Of a stretch of 11,453 nucleotides of DNA, positions 1-6,578 are shown piece by piece. How positions within the stretch are numbered: position 1 is the stretch's first letter; each line of letters opens with the position of its first letter. Source of the stretch: PVC group bacterium (GTDB lineage Bacteria; Verrucomicrobiota; Kiritimatiellia; SS1-B-03-39; UBA6053); NCBI GenBank assembly GCA_003565035.1, contig PXDP01000113.1, forward strand, positions 1 through 11,453. The letters run 5' to 3'. The notes under the pieces are model-generated. The model did not search any database. It was not told the origin of the DNA and saw only the letters and a program-made list of their open reading frames with translations. The position numbers were made by a program, and so were the translations under genes.

Positions 1-1438
1 ATTCGCCCGCCGTAGCGAAGGCATGGGCCGTCTGTTCTCCGGTGGCGGTGTTTCCGTCGCCAAAGTCCCAACTGTAGCTGCTGATGGTTGCCTGATGTTC
101 TGCAACGCTGTCGGCGGCATCAAACTGAATCGCCTGACCAGCGGCCTCGTGATTGCGGGTAAAGGTAAAGGAGGCGGAAGGGATTACGGCCCGTGCCTCA
201 ATTTTCTGGGTCGCGGCCCGGCGGTTGCCGTCGTTGTCTTCGACGATGACCCGCAGCCACCAGGTGCCGGGTTCTTCAATCGTGTAGGTTAAATTTGATG
301 TTGTACCGATAACCTCCGCCCCCTGAAATCCGGTGTCCAGCGTCCAGCCGTGCAGATAGCCGTTGCTGTGTTCCGCGATGAACGCCTGCGACTGAAAAAT
401 CTGCCAGGTATAGCTTGCGATGGACCCGCCATTGTTGACGGTGGACGCGGAGGCATCGGCGATAAAAGTCAGAGGCACCCCGGCATCGGTCACATCAATA
501 TCCAGCACCGCATCCGGGCGCAGCGCGAGATCGGCTTTGGTCTGGGCAAACATCCACTCCACAATATCCGCCACGTTCCATCCCACCCGGTGCGGACTGT
601 GCCCGGTGTCCTCAATCCACCAGAAAACATTGTCCAGTGCGCCCACTTTTTCCAACTGATCAAATGCGTGCTCGGAGCCATGGGGATTGCTGTTGCCGTC
701 GGTGGCACCCTGGAGTGAGAACCATTTCACATCCTTGATGCTGTGGACTGAATCTTCCTCCAAACTTTGGAAACCGCCCGCCGAAGGGACCGCCGCGGTA
801 ATCAGCGGCACCCCGTCATACTCCGGGCGGCTGGCGTAGGCATGGGACAGGATCGTCATCGACGACCCGCCACGTGAGTGGCCGGAGCCATACACACGGT
901 TGGTATCGATGTTGTATTCCTCAAACAACCAATCGAACACCTCCAAAAACAGGTTCGCATAATCGAGAAAAACCGGCGGAGCATGCAACGGCCCCGGACG
1001 TTCCGAATGCAAAAAGGCGACCACATAAGCGGGATGGTTTTCGCGGAAGTGTTCCAGCGCCATGACCTCAGCCAGACGTCGACGTCCATAGGTGGTGAAC
1101 ACCAGCGGAAACCCACCGGGGGGAGCAACCGCGTCTTCCGGTGGGTACATAATTTCGTAATTCAAGGTCTGGGTTGACCCGCTTTCCTGCTGGAACACCC
1201 GGCTGCCGGTAAAGGTCCGCTGCTCGAACAGCGCATCCACATCTGCGGCATCAATCATACTGATATAGGCGGCCCGGGCATCCCGCATAGGTTTCGGGAA
1301 GGCATCCGCATCCACCGACCGGTAAAAGCCCGGCTCCATATATTCCTCCGGAACCATTTGCGGAAAGGGGTAATCCAATTGGGCAAAAACAGACGCCCCT
1401 AAAAAAACCAAACAAAGAAATGCGAAGCCATTTTTCAT
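1..1438 (-). CDS. Secreted alpha/beta-hydrolase esterase with C-terminal PKD-like domains (partial, 3' end off window)
   Basis: This minus-strand frame stays open from the ATG at 1438 to the window edge, giving 479 visible codons and no stop. Residues 1-19 form a signal peptide (KN, then a hydrophobic run ending SVFA, predicted cut before Q20), so the product is exported. The hydrolase domain covers about residues 60-295. The nucleophile elbow is GHSRGG with Ser188; Asp247 in ATDGNSN and His280 in TGHSPH are the likely acid and base. This pattern fits polyhydroxybutyrate-depolymerase-like or carbohydrate esterases. A beta-sandwich (PKD/Ig-like) module follows at about 306-415. A clear PKD domain starts near 418, with the hallmark WDFGDG at 457-462, and is cut by the window end. 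PKD modules usually mediate polysaccharide or surface contact, so extracellular deacylation of a polymer is a reasonable guess, but the substrate cannot be read from sequence. No Shine-Dalgarno sequence precedes the ATG. The gene is divergent from the XylR-like regulator at 1558, a plausible controller. Confidence 0.85.
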   Translation of the reverse strand, partial: MKNGFAFLCLVFLGASVFAQLDYPFPQMVPEEYMEPGFYRSVDADAFPKPMRDARAAYISMIDAADVDALFEQRTFTGSRVFQQESGSTQTLNYEIMYPPEDAVAPPGGFPLVFTTYGRRRLAEVMALEHFRENHPAYVVAFLHSERPGPLHAPPVFLDYANLFLEVFDWLFEEYNIDTNRVYGSGHSRGGSSMTILSHAYASRPEYDGVPLITAAVPSAGGFQSLEEDSVHSIKDVKWFSLQGATDGNSNPHGSEHAFDQLEKVGALDNVFWWIEDTGHSPHRVGWNVADIVEWMFAQTKADLALRPDAVLDIDVTDAGVPLTFIADASASTVNNGGSIASYTWQIFQSQAFIAEHSNGYLHGWTLDTGFQGAEVIGTTSNLTYTIEEPGTWWLRVIVEDNDGNRRAATQKIEARAVIPSASFTFTRNHEAAGQAIQFDAADSVAEHQATISSYSWDFGDGNTATGEQTAHAFATAGE

Positions 1439-1557
1439 ATCATCAAGAATACCCGGTTTTGACGAGGGGGTATATCCCATTTATACGACAATTATTAACC
1501 CAAAAACAGACAGGAAGCCCTTGATTCGCCCGCCAAAAACCTATAGATCAATTCTCT
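1439..1557. promoter_or_regulatory. Divergent intergenic region between esterase and XylR-like regulator
   Basis: These 119 AT-rich bases separate two divergent start codons, so they must hold promoters for both genes. For the regulator, TTGATT at 1521-1526 lies 15-17 bases before a TATAGATC segment at 1542-1549. That would place transcription initiation almost at the ATG and imply a leaderless or near-leaderless message. On the other strand no convincing -35/-10 pair was found. AT-rich TATAAA and TATACC words occur within about 45 bases of the esterase ATG. No Shine-Dalgarno sequence is visible for either gene. The promoter assignment is weak; that the region is regulatory rests on the gene layout. 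Confidence 0.4.
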
Positions 1558-2709
1558 ATGCTCCCACCTAAATTAATTCTCCACTTCGAAAGCCGCGAAG
1601 ACTGGCGTCGGTCTATTGCGAAAGGCATCCTGGAACATGTCCGCAAAACTACGCCGTGGGAACCGGTATTAATCACAGAACCAAACGCCTTGCGCGAACA
1701 TCTGCGGCACGCGGAGGACACCCGGGACTGGATCGGGGTGATTGGCGCCTTTTTTGAAAACGAGCGGGATTGTGTGCTTCGATGTCTGGACCTGCAAATT
1801 CCCGTGGTGAATGTCACCAGTTGGCAGCCGCCTGCGGGGGCGGACTGGGTTCACGCCGATGACCACAACATCGGCGAAACCGCCGCCCGCTATTTCATCG
1901 ACCGGGGATATCGGAATTTTGCCTATCTGGGCAAAGGGGACTGGCCAACCTCCTCGTCGCGTCTGGAGGGGTTTCAGGCCACACTGCGGGCCATGGCCCT
2001 TCCGCCTGCCCGTGTCTATGACCGGGATGAAAACCCGGAAACCTTCCGAGCCTGGCTTGAGGCGCTGCCTCTCCCCTGCGCCATGATGGTGTGCAACGAT
2101 CTTCACGCACAGTTTCTCTTTACGCATATCGACCTGAGAACCCTCTCGATTCCCGATCATCTGGCCGTTTTGGGCGTGGATGACGACGATCTGCTCTGCA
2201 CCCTCAGCAAAATCCCCCTTTCAAGCATCCGGCCCGACTGGGAGGAGGTCGGCCGCCGCGCGGCCATGGCCCTGGACCGCCGGGTTTCAACCGTCCCGCC
2301 GATGCCCCCGCAAATCCTCGAAATGATCCCCGCCTGCAAAGTGGTCATGCGCCAATCCACGGACGCCTTTGCCATGCAGGATGATCTTGTGAAGAAGACC
2401 CTGGCCATTCTCCGCAGCGATCTTCGCAACCCGCCCTCTGTTCAGCATCTTTCCCGGCAATTGGGTGTCTCCTCCCGCACGCTCTCGCGCCATGTCCGGC
2501 AAACCCTCGGTAAATCCGTCAAACAGGTCATCCTCCATGCACAGCTCGAACAGGCCTACAGCCTGGTGGTAAACGGAAACCTGCCGATTGGCGAGATCGC
2601 CTGGCTCTGCGGATTCAAAAAACAAAGCCGCTTCAACGCCGCATTCCGTGAACGGTATAAACATACCCCGACCCGGCTCCGGCACCGCCCGGATTCCAGT
2701 CAGAACTAA
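1558..2709 (+). CDS. XylR-family transcriptional regulator (LacI-type sugar-binding domain plus AraC HTH)
   Basis: This 383-residue DNA-binding regulator resembles E. coli XylR (about 390 residues). Residues 5-270 form a type I periplasmic-binding-protein ligand domain of the LacI/XylR sort. It shows the family segments DDHNIGETAARYF (101-113), MMVCNDLHAQ (176-185) and LGVDDDDLLC (205-214), then IPLSSIRPDWEEVGRRAA. Residues 275-378 form the AraC/XylS domain with two helix-turn-helix units: one around 294-318 (VQHLSRQLGVSSRTLSRHV) and one around 343-370 (PIGEIAWLCGF, then RFNAAFRERYKHTP). The protein starts directly in the ligand domain, as XylR proteins do, which supports the ATG at 1558 although no Shine-Dalgarno sequence precedes it. 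XylR itself senses a sugar and activates catabolic genes; the ligand here is unknown. Likely targets are the divergent esterase and the downstream CapA/M14 pair, whose leader carries tandem repeats. Confidence 0.93.
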   Translation: MLPPKLILHFESREDWRRSIAKGILEHVRKTTPWEPVLITEPNALREHLRHAEDTRDWIGVIGAFFENERDCVLRCLDLQIPVVNVTSWQPPAGADWVHADDHNIGETAARYFIDRGYRNFAYLGKGDWPTSSSRLEGFQATLRAMALPPARVYDRDENPETFRAWLEALPLPCAMMVCNDLHAQFLFTHIDLRTLSIPDHLAVLGVDDDDLLCTLSKIPLSSIRPDWEEVGRRAAMALDRRVSTVPPMPPQILEMIPACKVVMRQSTDAFAMQDDLVKKTLAILRSDLRNPPSVQHLSRQLGVSSRTLSRHVRQTLGKSVKQVILHAQLEQAYSLVVNGNLPIGEIAWLCGFKKQSRFNAAFRERYKHTPTRLRHRPDSSQN

Positions 2710-2724
2710 CCGACACCCGTCCGC

Positions 2725-2748
2725 AGCCTCAGCCCGGCTTATTTTTTT
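2725..2748 (+). terminator. Weak candidate intrinsic terminator after the XylR-like gene
   Basis: Sixteen bases after the regulator's TAA, a short stem (AGCC at 2725-2728 paired with GGCT at 2736-2739, 7-nt loop) is followed, after TA, by seven T residues (2742-2748). The T run is convincing but a 4-bp stem is short for an intrinsic terminator. The call is tentative, and read-through into the CapA/M14 pair is possible. Confidence 0.3.
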
Positions 2749-2749
2749 A

Positions 2750-2807
2750 TCTTTAAAATACCTGTTATTTTAAGAGGCAGTCTCTTTAAAATACCTGTTA
2801 TTATAAG
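2750..2807 (+). repeat. Tandem 25-nt direct repeats, 33-bp period, candidate operator
   Basis: Copy 1 (2750-2774) and copy 2 (2783-2807) are identical at 24 of 25 positions. Both read TCTTTAAAATACCTGTTATT, then T or A, then TAAG. Start-to-start distance is 33 bp, close to three helical turns, so two bound proteins would sit on the same DNA face. Each copy is also an imperfect dyad: in copy 1, CTTTAAAATA (2751-2760) mirrors TATTTTAAG (2766-2774) around CCTGT, with one unpaired T. The pair lies about 90 bp upstream of the CapA-like start and directly downstream of the gene for a XylR-type regulator. E. coli XylR and many AraC-family proteins bind tandem direct repeats upstream of target promoters. 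Use as an operator for the CapA/M14 operon is therefore an inference. Copy 2 ends in TATTATAAG, which could also serve as a -10 region. Confidence 0.6.
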
Positions 2808-2894
2808 GGATCCTGTCTGATTTTGAGGTAAGGTTTGGCGCAGTTTGTTTTCCTTTGGCCGGGACTTTTTTTAAGATCTCATTATGATTGTCCT

Positions 2895-4196
2895 ATGTCC
2901 ACTTATCCTTCAATGCTATTCACTCTCCAGCAACCGGAAATCACCGTCACCGCCGAGGGAGGACTGTCTCTCCTGGAGGCCTCGGCTCTTTCCCCCCGCA
3001 TGATGATTGCCGGGGACTGGGCCTCCATCCGTATCCACGCCGATGCCGCCCGCCGTTCACCGGCGGCCCTCTACGGCAGTCTGGCCGGTAAAATTGCCGC
3101 CGCCGATCTCTCTGTTGTCAATCTGGAGTGCGTCCTCGGCGGAGAAACCCCGGTTCCCAAAGACGGCCCAAACCTCAAAGGCGACCCTGAATCTGCCCAG
3201 GCCCTGAAATCCGCCGGATTCGATCTCGCCACCCTGGCCAACAATCACATGATGGACTATGGCCAGGAAGGCCTGGAGGCCACCCTGCGCGCCTGCCGGG
3301 AGGCCGGCCTGGACACTGTCGGTGCCGGGACGAACGAAGCCGCCGCCCTGCAGCCGTACTTCTGCACCATCCAGGGGCTCCGTGTCGGTGTGTTGAACCT
3401 CTCCGACCGCGAGGACGGCGAGGCCGACCGTCGCTCACCGGGCGTGGCCGATGGATTTGCCTATGCGGTGGACAGCGTCATCCAGTCTATGCGCGATCAA
3501 TCCGATTTCTGCGTGGTTATCGCCCACGGCGGCAAAGAGTATGTCCCGGTTCCGTCCCTCTACTGGTACGATCAATTGATCCATTATGCGCTTTCCGGGG
3601 CCGATATGGTCGTCGCCCACCATCCGCATGTCCCCCAGGGCATGACCTGGCTGCATGCACCGGAGCGGAATCCGGTTCCCATTCTCTTCAGCACCGGCAA
3701 TTTTGTCTTCCGCCCCGCCGCGTGCGATGGCGCCAATATCCCTCCACATACCACCGACGGATATCTGGTTGAGGTCTCCCTGGAAACCCGCCGGGTGGCC
3801 GGCCTTACCCTCTGGCCCTACCGCATTCAACAGGAAGCCGGCCCCCGGCCGCCGGAATCGGCCGTCGAACTCGAAGCCTTCCGCCACCTGCTGCAGGCCC
3901 AAAGCGAACCCCTCACCGATCCCGCCCTCGTCGCCGCCTGGTTCGACGCCGCCTGCGAATGGCTCTGGTCTCACGGATACCGGGTGCGGATGGAGGGCCT
4001 CACCGCCAAACTCTGTGCCGGCGATGCCGACGCCGCCAAACACGCCCGCAACCATCATCACGGTAACGCTCACCTCACCCTGATTGACCATATAATTCGA
4101 CGGATGACCTATTCACTTCCGCCCCCCGCGCCCGCCCTTTCCAATGCCTTAAGGTGCTGGTTCACAGAAGGCTGGAGGCCGGAGACTTCTTCATGA
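2895..4196 (+). CDS. CapA-family (poly-gamma-glutamate biosynthesis-type) metallophosphatase-fold protein, soluble
   Basis: This 433-residue protein matches the PGA_cap (CapA) family, which has a calcineurin-like phosphoesterase fold. Visible motifs in order are GDW (40-42), DLSVVNLECVL (71-81), LATLANNHMMDYG (111-123), VVIAHGGKEY (207-216), MVVAHHPHVPQG (238-249) and ILFSTGNFVF (263-272). The Asp, Asn and His residues in these blocks are the expected metal ligands. Known CapA/PgsA proteins of capsule operons are membrane-anchored. This one has no signal peptide or membrane segment and no capB or capC partner nearby, so it is probably a cytoplasmic homologue with another substrate. A His-rich stretch (KHARNHHHGNAHLTLIDH, 382-399) lies in the C-terminal extension. 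Start choice: a TTG at 2835 follows GAGGTAAGG and would add 20 residues, but the added segment looks unlike the family, so the ATG at 2895 is preferred despite lacking a Shine-Dalgarno sequence. The stop overlaps the next gene's ATG by 4 bp (ATGA), implying coupled translation with the M14 peptidase. Confidence 0.85.
   Translation: MSTYPSMLFTLQQPEITVTAEGGLSLLEASALSPRMMIAGDWASIRIHADAARRSPAALYGSLAGKIAAADLSVVNLECVLGGETPVPKDGPNLKGDPESAQALKSAGFDLATLANNHMMDYGQEGLEATLRACREAGLDTVGAGTNEAAALQPYFCTIQGLRVGVLNLSDREDGEADRRSPGVADGFAYAVDSVIQSMRDQSDFCVVIAHGGKEYVPVPSLYWYDQLIHYALSGADMVVAHHPHVPQGMTWLHAPERNPVPILFSTGNFVFRPAACDGANIPPHTTDGYLVEVSLETRRVAGLTLWPYRIQQEAGPRPPESAVELEAFRHLLQAQSEPLTDPALVAAWFDAACEWLWSHGYRVRMEGLTAKLCAGDADAAKHARNHHHGNAHLTLIDHIIRRMTYSLPPPAPALSNALRCWFTEGWRPETSS
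4181..4185 (+). promoter_or_regulatory. Ribosome binding site that sets the M14 start
   Basis: GGAGA lies 7 bases before the ATG at 4193, inside the end of the CapA-like gene. It supports this start over an in-frame upstream ATG at 4154, which would extend the overlap by 39 bases. Confidence 0.65.
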
Positions 4197-5383
4197 ACGG
4201 ATGTCTCAGCCTCTCACGCCTTCCGGTCGGCACCTTTGAATGCGCCACCCGCCTCGACACCCGGGACGGCCGTCCTGTCTTCGGGCCCGACACCCCGGAG
4301 AGTATTCCCGGGAACGCCCAGTACGTCTTTCTCCTGCATCTCCCCCGCGGCGAAGCCCGCAGCCTCGATATCGTCTGGCCGCACCGCGAGACTGCGGCCC
4401 GTCCCGGCTTCGATTATCCCCACAATACCAACTTCAGTGAAGTCCTCGACCAGGTCATCTTTCTCCAGCCTCATGGAGAGGACTGGGAACGACTGACCTC
4501 CGTCCGCCGGCGCCCGCACGGGGTGGAGGTGGATCTGCCTGCCCTGGACCAACCCGCCTGGCTTTCGGTCGGCATCCCCTACTTTGCCTGTCAATATGAG
4601 ACACTTCTCCGGGACCTCGAAGCGGATCCCGCCTGGGGTGTACTCCGTATCGGCGGCTCCGCCCAAGGCCGCCCCCTCCATGGATGTCTGCGCCCCGCCC
4701 GCACGGACGACTCCCGGGGACTCTTTCTGTTGACCGCCTATCAGCACTACGGAGAATGGACCGGACTGCATGCAATTGATGCCCTCATGCGCAACCTGCC
4801 GCCCGAAGCCGATGCCTTTTCCTGGGCGGTTGTTCCCTGCATGAATCCCGACGGACTTTACCAGGGCTGGCGGGGCGATCTAATGCACCGCGGCGACGCC
4901 CTCCACGAGGCCCATGGCGGCAATATCAACCGAGCCTGGAACCCGCCCTGCCTGCCGGAAAGCATCGCCGCGGCAGAATTTTTCCGGGGTGCCGCCCAAG
5001 AGGAACGTGCCCTGCACGCGCTCGATTTTCATATGGGCTGGTCCAGTCCGAATCACAGCGGCGGCGGTCTCACCGTGTACCACAAAGGCGAAATCGATCC
5101 GGCAATGGACGCGCACCTGCGTCAATTCACCGAAGCCTTCTTCACGGGCGTCCCCATTCAGGATTTTGCCTGGGAACACAGCCGACTGAACGGCCCCGGG
5201 GCCACCCCCTGGTTCACCCGTGAACTGGGCTGTCCCGCCCAAACCGTGGAATTTTCCCGCTTCCAGGCCCACCTCCCCGGCGGACCGCCCCAACCGGTCT
5301 CCACGCAATACTATCGCAATCTCGGCCCCCAAATCGCCAAGGCTCTCTGTACGGCTTATGCGGCCGGGATTAAAACATATTGA
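4193..5383 (+). CDS. M14 zinc carboxypeptidase, cytosolic carboxypeptidase (CCP/AGBL)-like
   Basis: The 396-residue product has the M14 metallocarboxypeptidase signature. Zinc ligands are His185 and Glu188 in QHYGEW and His280 in DFHMGW. NPDG is at 218-221, Asn246-Arg247 in NINRAW would bind the substrate carboxylate, and Glu353 in TVEFSR is the catalytic base. Residues 1-130 look like the beta-sandwich N-domain typical of cytosolic carboxypeptidases (a DWER segment, then IPYFACQYETLLRDL before the catalytic domain). In eukaryotes this subfamily removes glutamate side chains or tails from tubulin; bacterial members are poorly characterised. There is no signal peptide, so it should act in the cytoplasm. 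It is translationally coupled to the CapA-like gene (ATGA overlap), suggesting one pathway. The ATG at 4193 is chosen over 4154 because of the overlap and the GGAGA site. Its last 14 bases overlap the end of the convergent argJ. Confidence 0.87.
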   Translation: MNGCLSLSRLPVGTFECATRLDTRDGRPVFGPDTPESIPGNAQYVFLLHLPRGEARSLDIVWPHRETAARPGFDYPHNTNFSEVLDQVIFLQPHGEDWERLTSVRRRPHGVEVDLPALDQPAWLSVGIPYFACQYETLLRDLEADPAWGVLRIGGSAQGRPLHGCLRPARTDDSRGLFLLTAYQHYGEWTGLHAIDALMRNLPPEADAFSWAVVPCMNPDGLYQGWRGDLMHRGDALHEAHGGNINRAWNPPCLPESIAAAEFFRGAAQEERALHALDFHMGWSSPNHSGGGLTVYHKGEIDPAMDAHLRQFTEAFFTGVPIQDFAWEHSRLNGPGATPWFTRELGCPAQTVEFSRFQAHLPGGPPQPVSTQYYRNLGPQIAKALCTAYAAGIKTY

Positions 5384-6578
5384 TGCGCACGTATTCCTCG
5401 GTGCAGTCGCACGTATATAATACGGCGCTGCCCGGCCCGCCGGTGCCGAGATCCATGGTGATGGTGTAGCGCTTTTCGGCAATGACGGCGTCGAGGGTCT
5501 CTTTCGGCGTTCCCGCCGCCATGCCGTTTCGCATCACCGGGATGTCATTATAGTCAATGCCCATCGCGTCGGGGTCGATGTCCACACCGCAGTAGCCCAG
5601 CACATCCGCGATCCGGCCCCAGACCGGATAGGTGCCCGCCCAGCCGGTTTTCACCAGAAACGAATTCGCAACTGCCCGCAGGGCTTTGTCAGCCTCCGCA
5701 TCCGATGCCGCCCCCTTGGCCCGCAGCTCGATGAATTTGCTCATTCCCTCGCCATCCCAGACAATCTTCATGGCCAAATCAAAAATCACGCCGTTGAGCG
5801 CAGTCTGAAACTGCGTCCAGTCCGGATGCCCAGGGCTGAGCGGCACATTGCCCGCCGCTCCGTTCGCAAAGACAAACACGGAATCATTGGTGCTCGTATC
5901 GCCATCAATCGAGATTCGGTTGAAGCTCTGGTCCACTGCCGCTTTCACGGCCGCGCGCAGGCTCTCCGGTTCGACGGCCGCATCCGTGCAGATGTAGGCG
6001 AGCATGGTGGCCATGTTCGGCTCGATCATCCCGGCGCCTTTGCAGAAGCCGCTCACGGTGACCGGTTTTCCATCCACCTGAAGCGTGGTCATGCACAGTT
6101 TGGGCCGGGTGTCGGTGGTCAGAATTGCCTGGGCAGCCTCCGGGCCTCCCTCCACACGCAGGGCGCCGGCCAGCAGCCCAATCCCCTTGCGGATCGGTTC
6201 CAGATTCAGGGGTTTACCGATGGTTCCCGTGGAACAGACCAGGACCTCCTGTTCCTCAAGCCCAAGCGCCTCCGCGGTCAGCCGCCCCATCTCCTCCGCA
6301 TCGCGTTCGCCCTGCGGTCCGGTGCAGGCATTGGCATTGCCGCTGTTGATGACCACCGCCCGTGCCCGGCCGTCCGCCAGCCGCGCCATATCCAGCTTCA
6401 CCGGCGCCGCTTTGACTTTGTTGGTCGTAAACAGGCCCACCGCCTGGGTGCCCGGCACATCCGACACCAGCATCGCCATGTCCAGCTTGCTTTTATCGGC
6501 TTTAATGCCGGCGTGAACGCCCGCCGCACGGAACCCCGGCGGCAAATCGCATCGATCGGTAAACACAGGTGCATTCAT
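5370..6578 (-). CDS. argJ: Bifunctional glutamate N-acetyltransferase / amino-acid acetyltransferase
   Basis: The 402-residue protein is full-length for ArgJ. ArgJ transfers acetyl from N-acetylornithine to glutamate, recycling acetyl groups in arginine synthesis; some members also use acetyl-CoA. The precursor cleaves itself before a conserved threonine, seen here as Thr191 in EPNMATMLAY, giving alpha and beta chains. Other family blocks are GIKADKSKLDMAML (24-37), NSGNANACTG (78-87), the EGMSKFIEL and SFLVKTGWAGT segments, and the C-terminal DLGTGGPGSAVLYTCD then EYVRINMF. The frame is open 58 codons further upstream, but that stretch overlaps thrC and is low-complexity Arg/Gly sequence. 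The ATG at 6578 overlaps the thrC stop as ATGA and begins the conserved region, so it is the true start. This is the last gene of the six-gene minus-strand operon. No other arginine gene is in the window. Whether it is mono- or bifunctional cannot be settled by eye. Confidence 0.95.
   Translation of the reverse strand: MNAPVFTDRCDLPPGFRAAGVHAGIKADKSKLDMAMLVSDVPGTQAVGLFTTNKVKAAPVKLDMARLADGRARAVVINSGNANACTGPQGERDAEEMGRLTAEALGLEEQEVLVCSTGTIGKPLNLEPIRKGIGLLAGALRVEGGPEAAQAILTTDTRPKLCMTTLQVDGKPVTVSGFCKGAGMIEPNMATMLAYICTDAAVEPESLRAAVKAAVDQSFNRISIDGDTSTNDSVFVFANGAAGNVPLSPGHPDWTQFQTALNGVIFDLAMKIVWDGEGMSKFIELRAKGAASDAEADKALRAVANSFLVKTGWAGTYPVWGRIADVLGYCGVDIDPDAMGIDYNDIPVMRNGMAAGTPKETLDAVIAEKRYTITMDLGTGGPGSAVLYTCDCTEEYVRINMF

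Noticed and set aside
2750..2807. Repeats as ends of a mobile element or the start of a CRISPR array
   Set aside because: There are only two copies 33 bp apart, with an 8-bp spacer and no transposase or cas gene.
2835..2894. TTG start for the CapA-like gene with upstream GAGGTAAGG
   Set aside because: The ribosome-site spacing is tolerable, but the added 20 residues do not resemble the family. Kept only as an alternative; N-terminal peptide data would settle it.
3435..4091. Minus-strand open frame (218 codons) opposite the CapA-like gene
   Set aside because: The plus strand carries well-conserved CapA motifs over the same bases; the minus frame is Gly-rich with no family resemblance.
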